Shown in pieces: positions 14,059 through 28,267 of a DNA stretch of 64,000 bases. The stretch comes from Anopheles merus (Eukaryota; Arthropoda; Insecta; Diptera; Culicidae). The position numbers and the translations under genes are program-made. The stretch spans positions 34,158,755 to 34,222,754 of the forward strand of contig NC_054083.1 of the NCBI RefSeq assembly GCF_017562075.2. Direction: 5' to 3'. Positions within the stretch are counted from its first letter, which is position 1, and every line of letters begins with the position of its first letter. A model generated the notes under the pieces. That model worked only from the letters and a program-made list of their open reading frames with translations. It ran no database searches and had not been told where the DNA came from.

Positions 14059-17000
14059 GTAAGTGCATGTCGCCGGCGGGCACCGATTCTGACCGATCTT
14101 TTCATCTTTTACAACAACCAGAAACGCAAAGAAAGCAAAAAGAAAACGCCCCAAGAACACAAACCCGGATGAGGGGCGTAGACTGTAGAGAGAAAAAATC
14201 GGTCCTAGACAAGCCACAATGCTGGTTCGTGTCTACCAAACCGCCCAATCTGTGACCTTGATTTGCTTCAGGCTCGGGGTCCGGGGTCTTCTGGGCAGCG
14301 ACAGGAGCGAAGAGAAGTGGCCACACTCTCTGTCTGTCTAGTCTAGTCTTATCTGGCTGACGCTGCTCGTACGATTGATGAGAAACCACACACACACACG
14401 ACCCAACCCGTGTGACCTTCGTGAGCTTACACAGAACCTTTTGCCGAAACTTCGTCAAAACAACGAGCCCCCCCGGCACTGAGTGAAAGCGGATCTTGCG
14501 ATTGAAGGGGGTTTTCGAAGGTTCCATTTTAGCACCATACTGGAACAGCCACCTAAGACCACTGGATCCTGGGTTGGAGCGTTGATGATAAGACGGCGGG
14601 ACAAGCTACCGGAAACCGGATTTTTCTTGTGCCATTCTGTCTTTCACCCCACTATCAATCAGCCAATGTGGTGGTGGTGACCTTCGGGGAACTTTTTGAT
14701 AAAGTGACCGCTTTGTGGATGGTTCACGGATCCTTTTTGGGTCCTTTGTAAGAAGCGCTTGGTTACATCGATACTGCTGCCATTCCGGACGCGTCGATTT
14801 TTGGCACACCACAGGCGATAACCTTTTTGATTCTCCTCCAGCAAAGCGGATCTTTCCAGCGCTAATAAATTTGATTTACGAGTGTGAGGCCCAATATTGA
14901 AGGTGGTATGGTGTGCGTCCTCGGCGGAACGGAGAGCTTGCGGTAAAGAGATGGCAGCTCCTGGACCTAATTCACACTCGCTTCACTCCATTGTGCAATT
15001 TAATGACAGTAGGGAAGTAAGTAGTAGGGCGTTTATTATGTGCCGGTTTGTTCTGGACACAGAGAATCCCGGACAGAAACCCACCGTGGTACCGCTCGGG
15101 TGGTGCCGTTGTAGCAGTGTAATGCCGTCGGTATCCCACGGTGACAATTAATTAATCGCACAAGCTAATGATAAATAATGTGACCGTTTTAGTGTGACGC
15201 ATAAAGCCTTTAATAAGCTAGCCGATAATTGTTCCCTGTGCCACGAGGCGAGAAGGAGACCAGGAGCAGGCCCTTCAAAGGTGAGCGAAGATAATAAACC
15301 GGACCACAACCGTTGGTGCGTTATGATGAAACAGCGCGTTATGACTGAGGGCCCCCGTGTGTGCGATTTGAGCGCGATTGGGGCGGAGGAAAGGTGTAGT
15401 ATTATGGTCTTGTTTTTCACTCCCCCCGGTGTGGTGTTTGGATGTACCGTTGCGTCACAGAATGACATATTTTGCGCGTGTCTTGCGAGCTGGTATCAAT
15501 TTGTAATTCTTATAAGCCTTCTCTAGAGGCAATCAAAGTTGAACAAACAAAAAACAAGCGAAATGTTTTAAAATAAATGCATAAACATTTGATGCATAAC
15601 GGCATTTACCCACTCGGCCGGTTGAGTCGGCACCGGGTTAAACCACATTCAGTTTTTATTTTGCGCGTGCACTTAATCCGCTTTCCTGCCAAAACTCTTC
15701 TTGTTCGGTTGTAAATGCAACGAGCTTAACGTAGCATAACGTGAAACAACTTCAGTGGTTTAATTCGTTCGTTGTGTTGTGCATTTTATTTTATGAATTG
15801 TCCGTTTTTAAATCATGTGTAAGCGCGAAAATAATAACATCAACTGCACCACCACCACAGGGTTCGTTACATCTACGAAATGGATATGACGGCTGGGCCT
15901 TAGCTGTGTCATCAGCGATGGCGTGTCTGTGTGTCGGTCTGTCGGGCAGTGGAAAAAAGTAAAGCCATTCACCACCGAAAATCGATAAAACCATTTCTCT
16001 CACGTTATCTCATGGCCGGTCGGTTGTTTGCAGTGCGCGCTCTCCCCCCTTTTGCTGATATGATTCAGCGGAGGGGTTTTCCCCGCCTATTGAGAACTGC
16101 AATCATAACCCGCATTAAGCTTCATCATACCCCTTTTTGGCTGTATGTGTACAGTACAACCGAACGTTTCAAATTCAAACACATTCATTCGACTCTTTTA
16201 ATTTTAGGCTTTTATGAACTTTTCGAAGCGGATGCAGCGTGTCGGTGGCGACGGCGGTTCGGTAATCATATCCACCACGACTAAGACCACAGCGATGACC
16301 GCACCACCACCGCCAATACGGCACGATGATGATGAGATCCACTGGTCAGGCGAAGAAAATGCGCGCCTCGATTCATTAGCGTGTTATGTCATTCGCGCGG
16401 TGCTGTTTGTGCTCTTTTCTCTGGTCACACCCCGTGTGACCGCTGCCATCGTGGAGAAAGGGGGATTCCCCCGTTCCGCGCAGCACAGAAATCCATAACC
16501 GGAACAGCATCATAACACACACACGCACGCACAGCTTCCCATAGCAAAACAAGGCAAAACAACCAGCGTGTTTTTTTCTCTGGGACATGGCTCCAAGGCT
16601 TTGTGCACGACCACACCAGCGCGCTTTGGTGGTACTACATATATTCCCACTTCGTGAGCTTTACTATTGACATAGCGCGCGTATGTGTGCGCTGGAAGCC
16701 CGTGGTGGCCCCACGAAAAGTGCAACAAGAAGATCACATTTGTTAAACATGACGGCGTCCTCTCCTCGGGTCCCCACAGGACTCTGAAGTCTTATGATCT
16801 GAATGCCTGAACTGTTTTTTTTTGTCCTGTTGTTTATTCGAACATGGTGGTCGTCGTGGTGCGATGGTAAATCCACCGAAAACATGAAACCAACGCTCAA
16901 AAGCAACGCGCAGATGTACTACACAAAAAACCTGTACGCGTCGGCAAGATGACAGGACGATCGAGGATTCGAGGTTTTGCGTTTACTGGCTGCTTCTGCG

Positions 17001-18249
17001 CCCGCTGCAGAAAGGCGGCGGAAAAGCGAAAGTGCTTGAACTTGAACACTATGCGAACGCGCGCCCGCCCGTTATGCTGTTGTGTGATTATTTATTGTTC
17101 GTTGCTTTCTGTTTGATTTATATTCAATTAGCACACTATCGTCGTCTGAAGGGGGAAATGTAGTGAAATGGCTCAAGGGTTTTATTATTTGGACAATCCA
17201 CGCATTACATAATGCAAAGAAAGACGACAAAGAAAGTCGTCAAGAGGTAGTAGTGGTCGGGTTGTGTGAAGGTAATTTTGTTTCGATGAAATGAGCACAT
17301 TTTCCATTGCCAATTTTTGAACGAAACCTGTTCTCTCTTTTGAGTTGAAAACGCTTTTTTGCGTGCTTTATTATGCAGATTAGGAGGGAAAGATGCGTCA
17401 ATGTCGGGTTTTTTTTGGTTGTGCCTTCCCATGAATGGGTTGATGTGTTAATCGCCGCAGCATCCTCCTTTTTGATTGGCGGCGCATAAAAGCTTTAAAA
17501 TAATGGCTTTTTGTATGATAATTTTGCTGTCCGGACTTAACGCAAAGCATGATAATATGAATGCGGCAGGAAATGATATTAAAAGATAAAGTAAATCTAT
17601 CATTTATTAATCTTCATCATGATGGGATCAAGAGAAGCGACCACGAGAAGCATGATGCTCAAAGCTCGGTGTGCGTGTATTTATAGCCACACTTATATTT
17701 GATTCCAAAGCCGCATTAACGGTCGTTGTTACGGAGTTGCGTGTCTCGAAACAATTGAGCGTGGCAATAGGCAGAGTTTATACGCGATCAAACTATTACA
17801 ATCTAATAGTATTTTATTGTTTTCTTATTGCAATTTAACTTTCCATTAAACCAATACGATTTGGTGCGTTTATCTTTCTCTTTCTTTATCTCTCTGTTTA
17901 GCAGCTTAAATAGCTCTGCTTTGCTTCTAATGGCTGAATATCCCAGCGTCTATATTGAGCTACATTTATAGCCATATACAGATGGTTCAGGGAAAGTGGT
18001 GGTTACATTTTGCGCATTGCGAATGACAACTAGGCGTTCAAAAATGATGCCAAATGTACACTGTCCCTAAATTTGGTACGAATTAACTACATTCAAAATT
18101 TAAAATGCACAAATTAACGTGCTTAACGTCGAATCGAATCGGTTGCATTTGCAAAAAACAAGTTGCATCCTTTGCGCATGCATATTCACGCACCGACCTG
18201 ACCCCCGGATTAACCCCACAAATGGCGTCTACCCACTCCCCACCATGCA

Positions 18250-18378
<129 letters not shown>

Positions 18379-21300
18379 CACATCAGTCGCCGGGTCATCG
18401 AGGCGGCCTTTTTTTTGGGGCTGGGGACGTGAGTTGCACTTGTTTCGCTTACTAGGTCAGAGGCCGGTCAGTGCACTCGCCGCACACTAATTAAATTGCC
18501 GCGACGCTCCACTAACGGGAATGCCCGAATCGGGGGGATGGTAGAGTGAGCGAAAAACGGTCCTGTGGCCCCTACCGTAAAAGAGCGATACTTCCGTTAG
18601 CTTTACGAGTGTGTCCTGTGTGTTCGTCACTTTAAAAGGGGAAGCTAGACTTGGCGCGGGGGTACATAAACCCTTTCCGTTTCATCTTCCGACACAGCAA
18701 AACAACCCTGTGCTCTGGTAACAAACTTTAAAGCCTAGTGGGTTTTAGAGCGTATTAAAGTTGTGTTGATACGCACGGCAGCATCCCATTTAAACTCTAA
18801 CCTACCCCGTGACGATTAAAAAGTCGCTCGGGTGTTAGGCACAAAAAAGCTGCGCGACGTACAAGGTATGTGCAAAAAAAACCACTTCATCCGCGGAAAA
18901 TAAAGTGAACACTTTACGCTTGTCATCTCTCAGTGACGCGATGAGGGGGGGGAAGGTGGTGGTGGTGATGGTCAGTTGAACGATAAAACTGAATCTCCCC
19001 CTTCCGTGTTGTACTGTTATACGCGCTTAACCTATCTCGCCAGCCTCATTGCACCCGTTTGTTGATTTATAAATTAATCATGATATGCGATGACGCGACC
19101 GGTGGAGGGAGAAGCCGTGACCGATTGCATTCTGCTACCGTGTTTCAGCAGTAGCTGGTTGGGAAGGGAAGTGTAAATGCAACGTTGTGTCGAGATTGAT
19201 ATACGCGCGTGTGTATGGGATGGGGCTCGACCCGACCAAAAACCGCCACACCACGTGTTCCTGGGGCCTGTGGGGCAACCTGTTTTGCTGAAGGTGAAGG
19301 TCTGCGGTACGACTGCGCGTGTGTGTGAGTGTATGTATGGAGATATATAAGTTGCTCTTCCATATTCAACAACATTGCTGCGGCCCGCGAGGGTGGAAAA
19401 TTTTTGCAACAAATGCTCCCCCAGAATCTGTGTGACGTCGCTTAAACGGTTTTTGTGTGCAATCTGCGCAATTGGAGCTGTTCATAAGCCGACTTAACCA
19501 GCAATTACCCTACCGATGTGCAAGCTCTCTCGCTCTCTATCTCTCTACACTGTAACACGTGTCTTGCAACACACGGTTCGGGTAAAAAAAGGAGGAAGCT
19601 GTTGCAATAAGTCATCTTGCCATGTACACATAGTTGCTCCGAACGACTCCGATTAGTGTGTTCTAGGGGGTCAGCAGCTGGGTGTGATGGTTGCCTAAGC
19701 CACAGACGGACAAGCCCACCACAGCAGCGATCAGCTGAAGGCGCAAAAGGTAAAGACTGGCTCTCTTTTAAGCACACAGCGCCCAGCGAATGATCGCGTA
19801 AAAGGGCTCACCGCCGGAGAATGGCGCACAGGCATACACGGGCAAACCTAGTGGGTTTTACCACCTGTGTACTGCACGGGGTTGTTGCGCTCATCGAGCG
19901 CCTCTCCGGTGTACCGTTTCGATCAGCTGGTGGTGCAGCTTGTTGATCGCGCCAACAACAGTTGCGCCAACAGAGAAGGTCAACCGGGCGAGATGCTGCT
20001 GGAGCGTGCACGAGTCGAGCGTACCGGATGGTGCGCGTTCTACAACACGCTGCTGTAAAGCCACTTCCTTCTCACTTTCAAACCAAGGTGCTCTTAGTGA
20101 AAATGAGCGGAAAATGAACTGAACCGTTTCACCATCCACTGGGCATAGTTCTTCGTCCTTTTCAAGGACACACGGCGAGATTAATGTGCTTGCGCGGGTG
20201 CTTAAAGCGCGCAGTTAGCAAATAAAAAAGGGAAAGGAAACGATTAATCTTTTCAATGATTCGGAAGGAGCAGTTGGCGTTAGTAGAAGCGAAAGCGCTA
20301 GCAAATGGGTTTCGGTGCGGTTGCTTCTTTCTATATCCGCTCCAAACAAAGTGTGCAAGAAGTGGCAGAAATAATGCGGTAAATTAATTTCGAGAGAGCC
20401 CTTTCACTGTGCCTGGTGTGCCCTGCCTGTCTGCCGCCGGTGTGTAGACTACCGATCAATCTTCCCTGTGGGAAAACAGGAAAACGCCCTTAGAAGAAGA
20501 AGCAGAAGCATTCGGCGGATACAATTTTGCAGTCAAATATTTATCATCAGGCCGAGTTTCCAGTGTTTACACTATCGTTCAATATCAACGGTGAAATGCT
20601 TTTGCCTGTAGGGCGGACACACAGTATTTTTGGGAAATAAACCGGAAAGAGGTAGACACAGTAGGACAAGTAAGTTTAGAAAATGAACGTAGGCAGGGAG
20701 TTTGTTGCTGCTTATTGGACAGCTAAATTTAGCTTCCTGTTGGAGGGTGTTTTTCTGGCCAACAAACTCTGCTTATTGATTTTTTCCTATTTTTCCTACC
20801 CATTTCTTATTACATTTGAGCCAACTAAAGTGTGGCCAATTTGAAACCAAAGCGTGGAAGATACATTTCTTGTAACGGTTGTGGGTCTCGTGATTTGACA
20901 CAATTTTACTGGACATAGAATCGCACACACATATCAGTCGCCTTTTTTTGTATGATTACATTCCGTTTCCGTTTGCCAATTATTTGTATTTTAAACAACA
21001 AATTTACTGGATCAACCAACCCGTCTGGGGGCCGTGTCACAGACCAGACACCGGAGGCCTGTGGTTGACGTCAATGCGTTTGCCCCTTAGTGCGTCTGTT
21101 AGTGTGTAAACGGCGCTTAAATCGTCATTTATCTACCTCTCTTGCTTCAACGCGGAGCAGAGATCGAATGACATCAAACTCTCCCTCCCCGGGGACAGCT
21201 ACCCACCACCAACTGGCGCCGATTGATTGAAAGTAGTGTGCGTGTGTGTGTATGAATTTAACAACATCCAAATATCTCATTACTGCGCTGGAGGCAAGAT

Positions 21301-22254
21301 GATCTCAGCAAATACTGACCTCCCTCCTCAGTCCAGTACAAACACGCGATATTTGTTGGATCAGACTAGACAGCACACAGTCGTCATCGTTGGGTTAATC
21401 GGTGGGGCATAAAATTAGCCGCTCAGCGAACAACCGGGGCCCGGTCCAGTGGATGGTAAAGCAGAGGTAATTGCGCACTGAGGACAGATAAGAGGATGGG
21501 AGCTTGCGCTCATATTCATTTTATAGTCGGATTACAATCTCCAACTGCACCGTCCATCATTAACGGAGCTATCGGGAGAGGTGTCTATTGAACCTAATGA
21601 ACTGTGATGAATAAATTAGAGCATCGTTAGCATTGCCTCTCTAAACCAGGGTGGACCGAGGCTAATCAACGGACACCTTGCTGTGCGTGTGCGATGATGC
21701 AGAAGTTAGTCTGTGCCGGGACGACGACGACGTGTTGGACCGGAAGGAAGAGAAACATATGGGTGTATGCAATTGGCAAATCACAGCGCAAACAAGAAGC
21801 GCTTGATAAGAAACTGGGCCAAACACATGCGGCTTACACTTCCGCTGATAATTGAGAATGTCGAGAAAGAAAAACTGAGCTACTTCTTGCACAATTTAAA
21901 CAAGGTTTGGAATCGATAAGGTTTGATTGACAAATAAACCAGCTAATGGAATTATTTACGATACCAAAAATAGTATTCTCCGTCACGATCGAGCACACCG
22001 GTTCCGGTTACTTTCGTTTCCTGGAGACAGAAATCCTTCAAAAAAGAAAGAGCGCTTTCTGCCCTTCGTACGAGCGAATCCTTCTGCAAATGATATTTTT
22101 GGACTATTTCGGAAGCGTCTGACACAGACAATTGGATGGACATTCTTCTCTTCTAGCTAAACCATCATCCCACTCATTCAACGCAATGTTTTCAATGTCT
22201 CTATTTCAGCTCCAAATACAACAATGTAGCTCTCAAGAGTTGATATGTTAGGAG

Positions 22255-23012
22255 TAGTGATGTGCTTTTTTTTGTTTATTTTTATAGAGACTTTGAGCCA
22301 ATTGTCCTCATTCGCCTTTTTCAATCGGTTGATTAATTTTAAGCTAATATCTAACAAATAGTGATGTGCTCTTTGGAGCGCACCAACGACTCCAACCCGA
22401 TACCGGCAATTTTTAGTCCGATTCCGACTCCGGCAAAATGGGAACCACTAGTTCTGCGCGGAGTCGAAGACTTCGGGAGTCGTCCGGAGTCTTTTGGAGT
22501 CGGAGTCGTCTAGAATTGTCCGGTGTCGTCCGGAATTTTCCAGAGTCGTTCCGAGTCGCCCAGAGTCGCCCGGAGCTGTTTGGAGTAGGCGTCGTCCACA
22601 GTCGCTCGGAATCGGAGTTGTCCGGAGTCTTTCGGAGTCGAAGTCGTCCGGAGTCTTTCGGAGTCGTCCAGAGACGTCTGGAGTTGTTTGGAGTAGGAGT
22701 CGTCTGAAGTCACCCGGAGTCGACCGGAGTCGGAGTCAACCGGAAACGGAGTTGGTCCGAATCAACAGGAGCCGACACAAGCCGGCATCGGACGACTTTA
22801 ACTCCAACCGATTCCGGACGACTCCGGACGACTCCAGACGACTCCAGACGACTCCAGACGACTCCGATTCCTAATGACTCCGGGCGATTCCGGACGGTTC
22901 CGAACGACTACTGATAATGCTGGGCGGACCTACACTCCGAAGTCGGTTCCGAAATTATCAGAGTCGGATCGCGGAGTCGACAACGGAATTTTACAAACTT
23001 TACCCATCACTA
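22255..23012 (+). mobile_element. hAT-like non-autonomous element with GGAGTCG minisatellite, copy 1
   Basis: The left end is TAGTGATGTGC and the right end is the complement of TAGTGATGGGT, so the ends form short hAT-type inverted termini. The flanking octamers GTTAGGAG (22247-22254) and GTTTGGAG (23013-23020) match at 7 of 8 positions, as expected for an aged 8-bp target duplication. The interior is a degenerate array of GGAGTCG-type units, then an inverted array with a clean 10-bp period (RGACGACTCC, about 22806-22866). A second copy of the left end, TAGTGATGTGC, occurs at 22359, so the first 104 bp are an extra segment absent from the copy at 36.0 kb. It has no transposase. The overlapping open frames are products of the repeat. 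Confidence 0.8.
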
Positions 23013-23816
23013 GTTTGGAGCAATCAACCGGCACTTTTCCTGAGGACTATTCAATTCCTCAAAAAAAATCATACATTTTGTTCAGCTTTTATTTAGCTGT
23101 TGTGTACAGAGTGGCATTATTAAACATCTTTGCCAAAATAAGAACAAATAATGTGTATCCATGCCATTAATCATCCATATGAGTTGACGACTACTGTGCC
23201 AAAATACAGTTTATTAATCAAACACGATCATGTTGGGGCTTACAGAAAGCTACAGGATGAAAAAGGAAATGGAAACAGCACCTCCACCGTCCTGTTGAGG
23301 GGGACGGAACGTGAATTCTAATTATAGTGGGAATGCTAATAAGGAAACCAATACCAAAAGAAAGCAAGCAAAAAGAAATCCCGTCGTCCTTCCTCCGTAC
23401 GTACGTCACAGTTCGCACCGTGTGTCGTCTACTCCCTGTTGCGATTAATCAGCTTTTCTGGCCGTCCAGTATGCCCTGGACCGAGCGCTACATTATTGCT
23501 GTGTGGCGACCAGTGTGTGCCGAAGCGTGCCGAACACCGCGCCACACCGGGAGTCATTTGTATGTAGATTGGTAACGCAGGACATCGATATTATGGCACC
23601 TTCTGTTGCATGTCGCCACCAGTGAAGAAAAAAGACAGCAAAGAGAGTGTTGGTATGAGTCAATTAGTCACTGCAAAAGGATAAAAGAAAGCGACCACAC
23701 ACTCCTTTCTAACCGAGGGTCTTTAATCATTCTTTCAGAACTTTATTATAAATGTCCTTTCTTTGCCCCCCACGTGTACTAATATTTAACGCCCTTTTGC
23801 TTCCTCCATCTTTCAG

Positions 23817-24450
23817 CTTTATTGAACACGACCGTGTCAGTGGTTTCTGGACATGGTTGTTCGTGCTGTCGAAGCTGCCGGAACTGGGCGACACGGTGTT
23901 CATCGTGCTGCGGAAGCAGCCGCTCATCTTCCTGCACTGGTACCACCACATCACGGTGCTGATGTACTCCTGGTTCTCCTACACCGAGTATACCGCCTCC
24001 GCCCGGTGGTTCATCGTGATGAACTACTGCGTCCACTCGGTCATGTACTCGTACTACGCGCTGCGGGCCCTCAACTTCAAGCCGCCGCGCTCGATCGCGA
24101 TGCTCATCACGACGCTGCAGCTGACGCAGATGGTGGTCGGCTGCGCGATCAACATCTGGGCGCACGGGTTCCTCCAGACGGCCGGCAAGAACTCGTGCAA
24201 CATCTCCGAGATGAACATCAAGCTGTCGATCGCGATGTACTTCAGCTACTTTGTGCTGTTCGCCCGCTTCTTCTACAAGACCTACCTCTCGACGAACGCG
24301 CGCAAGGGCAAGCGCCCGATCCAGGTGACGGCCTCGTCGACCGCCACCAGCGGCCAGTACATCGACAGCGGCTCGTCGCTCACCGGCAAGTCGGACGTGC
24401 AGTCGCTGCTCGCCGGCGGACAGGCCAACAGCAAGATTAAGGCACAGTAA
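23817..24450 (+). CDS. Baldspot: ELOVL6/Baldspot fatty-acid elongase, terminal coding exon
   Basis: This C-terminal exon supplies 210 residues and the TAA stop, joined in frame to the exon at 13921-14058 (VCVP-S-FIEHDRVSGFWTWL). Family signatures are all present in order: KLPELGDT, the catalytic histidine box HWYHH at 23935-23949, MNYCVHSVMYSYY, and TTLQLTQ. Several hydrophobic spans fit the multi-pass ER membrane topology of ELO proteins. The tail ends KIKAQ, a KxKxx ER-retrieval signal. The codons are strongly G/C-ending, unlike the surrounding DNA, which produces long spurious antisense frames. The acceptor is CCATCTTTCAG. A Ser/Thr/Gly-rich stretch before the tail is less conserved. The assignment to the single ELOVL6-like gene of flies and mosquitoes (Baldspot) is firm. 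Confidence 0.97.
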
Positions 24451-27400
24451 AAAGGCCCAACCGGCAAAGCGCGAAGACCCCTTGCGGCTAAACTTCTTTC
24501 CAAAGGCGTAGCAAGGGATAAGGAGGGGTGGTGGGGGGCAGTAGAAGCAGCAGAAGGTGGCAGCAGGTGTCGATTGCCTAGTGGTTGTGGGTGACATCGT
24601 AGTTCCTTCATTTCAATTTCATTCCTTCTCGAGCTGTGTGCGTTGGAAAAGGAAGGGGTTTTAGAGGGTGAAGCAACAAATTCCAAATGGCAATACAGGC
24701 GCGACACACTCAGGAGCCTCAGCCCTCCTACCCCGTACCCCACCCGAAAGCAGCTCATGGGGATTATCCAGCAGCAGCACAGAGAACCGTTTGCTCCACT
24801 GTTGCTAATTGTTTCGGCCACCTTCTGGGTTCTACTGTAGGCCCCTTCCAGCTATAATGGTGTGTTACATGTGTCGCTTAGTCGCTTGAACGTCTTGTCA
24901 ACCAAAACGGCGAGAGGAAGTTACAACTTTTCCCCAACAAGAACAACAAAAAACGGCCCCAATATATCCCCCCCCCCTACAAGTTGCCACTCTTGGAAGA
25001 CACAACACCCGAACACGGGGTGTAAGCAAATAGAGCAAATACCAATAGCGCATTACTTTAGCATTCCTGATGGTGGGCCCTCTTCTGTACATGATCGAGA
25101 GAAAGGATGGAGAGGGAAGATGGGCAATCTGTTTAGGTAGATGGGGTTATGTTTTACACATAGATACGCTTAGAACAGAAAGATGGCCCTCCTGTTTGGC
25201 GCACGAAAACAACAAAAAAAAACACACACAAAATTCGACAATGGGAAGTTAGTGAGAGACACGATCACTTCCGTCAGACAGAAAGCGACGAAAGAGAAAG
25301 AGAGAGATACTGACGACAATTCTAAGGACGAACCACAAAAAAAAAAACACACACGGTACTACACGGTGCATGACTTCATTTCTACTTACAAAGCAGAAAC
25401 TGGAAGACAGAGAGAGAAAGAAAGAGCGAACACACTGCGGGGGGAGGGAAAACCGGACAACGGGGGGAGAGTTACAGAACAGAGTTTAGACACAACAAAA
25501 ATGAAAAAAAAACAAGAAAAAAAAACAAACAAACTATTGATTCGGGACTGACGGGGTTACTTTTTTGTTTTAGTTGTTTAGTGTACACATCTAATGGTAG
25601 CTAAAACACTCTTCTGTACGCTATTTTTTGTCTTATGATTTGTACATTATTAAGTATGATAAATATGTTTGCGTTTTTTTTTTCTTCTTCTATTGTTCTT
25701 CTTCTTCTCTTCTGTCCTTTCGCCGCCTGTTGTATCATTTCGGGAAGCTAATAATATAATTGTAATTGTAGTTTTTGTTTTCTTGGGCGGGTCGAAGAGC
25801 TTAGTTTGTAAATGCGAATGCGTGCGGCGAATGGGAAGAGGAAGGAAGGAAGGACCTCCGCGAAGAAGTGCAGTGCTGTAGAAAGACACAGACAGACAGA
25901 CAGGCAGGGCCAGAAAGGCGTTCCAAGCTTTAGGAGTTTCGTTTCCTTCTGCTTTGCTGCTTTAGCCGAGTGTCGTCCGCTCTTGGGAAGGTAAATACTA
26001 TCTAAAGTTACATAATAAGAAAAGCACACACACACACGGGGTGCATAGGGGGGGGGGGGGGGTGTTTAAGCAAAGCAAAGAACAGATAAATCGGAAGTGA
26101 TTGAACAAAAACAACAAGCGGATGAAAAACTCCACAAAACCGAACAAATAGAAAGGATAACAAAGGGAAAAGTAGAAATAAATGAAGGAATCATACAGAT
26201 GCCCTCGAAATCGGGATGAAATGTTAGGGAAATTATAATTTAAATGGGCTTTGTGTGTGTGCGCGTGTGTGTGTGTGTGCTGTGTTGTATATGAGGATTA
26301 GGAAAGAAGAGGAAGGGGGTTGTAGTGGTAGGTGGGGGAGAGCACGTTAGCTATACATTGCTCGCGGGGTATGTTTAACGTAGTTTAAACAACAATATAC
26401 CACTACTCCACCGGGTGCTCCTAAACATGTGGGAGAGTTAGAAGAAGAAGAAGACGAAGAAGAAGAGGAGGAGTAGAAAAAGAAGAAGAAGAAAAAGGAC
26501 GTACGAGGGAAAACAAACGAACAACAGAAACACATGAAACATCTGCGCAAAGACTGTTTTCGACTTATTTATAATAGAAAAGAGGAGAGAGAGAGAGAGA
26601 GAAAATAAATCACTGGAAAACGACAAACGGAGCGTAACATTGCAACAAACAAACTCTGCATATAGAAATTCGAACAGGAAGTGGAGAAGAACAAGCAGTA
26701 GCAGTGGGTGGGAAAAGTAACACAGCAAACAAAACTTAACAGGAAAAATACAACAAAACAATTAAAAACAATGTTATTATTTATGCGTTTATCTTTTTGG
26801 TGGTGGTTTTTATTTTTTTTTTTCAAACTAAATAGATGGACTAAATAGATCTTTGAATATAAAGAAACCGGCAAAAAGAGAGGAGATTCTTAGCTCCCCT
26901 TTGCCTCCTAGTCATACCTACACACTACCTACATCATCATTCCGTAAATTTGAATTACTGCAAAAAAGCGATGTAAAATATCCAACATGAGAAAGGAGTA
27001 TCACGAGTGAGTGAAACGTTATTAAAAAAAATCGCGTGCCCGTTTACTAACAAAATCTGCTCAAAAACACCCCAAAAGGGGGGAGGCGCATCAAAGGCAA
27101 ACTGTTTAAGTGTGCTGTTAATGGTGCAATGCAATCGTGTGACGCTTTTTGCTTCAATAATCATCATTTATCTGGAAGCATATAGATAAAGTGTGCTGTG
27201 GTGGTGTTTAAGCACAGTTCAGCGAAGAATCTTACCGAAACATTAAACCATTTCCATGCACACACACACACACACACACAACAAGCAAACATCGAGAGCT
27301 CGAGCACAGAAGAAGCATGGTGTAAATAATTAATTTGCCTCATCCCAACCGCAAGCGAGCGAGCATCATCGGACAATATCGATCAAGCCACGGGGAGAGA

Positions 27401-28199
27401 TTCATTATCGCTTTGTTAAATTCTTTAGCGAAGCATAATATCAGATTGTGTGGCGAAGCGAGTCGAAAATAAACCCCCTCCCCCCGGGGGGCAGATTGGA
27501 AATAAAAGCCGAATCGATCATTTGGAAAATTTTATCGCTGGATCGAAATCCCCCTGCCGAACCATGTATTATAACACACAGCATCATCCTGTAAATATTG
27601 CTTCACTCAATGCCAACCACACACCAGGGGCGTGTTATCTGTTCCCGCAAAATCCCGCCAACCAAGCAGCGGCCAATTTATTAGCCCATTTTGCCATTTA
27701 GCCACACAGTTCGATACACACACACACACACACACACACACAAAACGTTTATTCTAGCCTGCATTTTTTGATTGTTTGTGCGCGGTATGGTTGATAGTTC
27801 ATAATCGCGTTGCATAATGCATGTGGGAATATGTAAGCAATGAGCATGCGAGATTTAGAGTGTAACGTGATCATATAACGTTCAAACGCTTACCTAGTTG
27901 GTGTGTTTAGAACAGTGGTTAAAAGGGTGAATAGAAAACAAACAAATGAATGGAAAAGATTCACACGTTTTTTTTTGGGTTTTCGTACCAGGGGTATTAC
28001 CGTGAAAATCTGCATTTCCACATTGCAATAGCATGCTCATCCATTAGAGAAAGAAAAACACAACCTCATTAAGCTAAACTATTTATCATAAATCATGTGA
28101 AAGCGCCAACCATGCATGTGTGCAAACTCAAACTCATCAAATCTGATCTGTGTCCCCTGTTGGGAAGCATAACATTCAGGTTGTGTTTTGACTTGAATT

Positions 28200-28202
<3 letters not shown>

Positions 28203-28262
<60 letters not shown>
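28203..28262 (+). repeat. GA dinucleotide microsatellite
   Basis: About 30 perfect AG units inside the presumed elongase 3' UTR. Confidence 0.95.

Positions 28263-28267
<5 letters not shown>

Noticed and set aside
22438..22874. Ser/Arg/Glu/Val-rich frames that look like RS-type or repeat proteins (also 36105-36636)
   Set aside because: They derive from the GGAGTCG minisatellite inside the hAT-like elements. Frames change with each unit-length variation.
23170..23215. Minus-strand sequence resembling a SINE200 head (GGCACAGTAGTCGTCAACTC)
   Set aside because: Only about 20 bp resemble the SINE. No B box follows at the expected distance, so chance similarity is likely.
23779..24597. A 272-codon minus-strand open frame opposite the elongase exon
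   Set aside because: It is the complement of a GC-biased coding exon whose plus-strand frame matches a known family. Its Arg/His/Val-rich composition is typical of antisense shadow frames.
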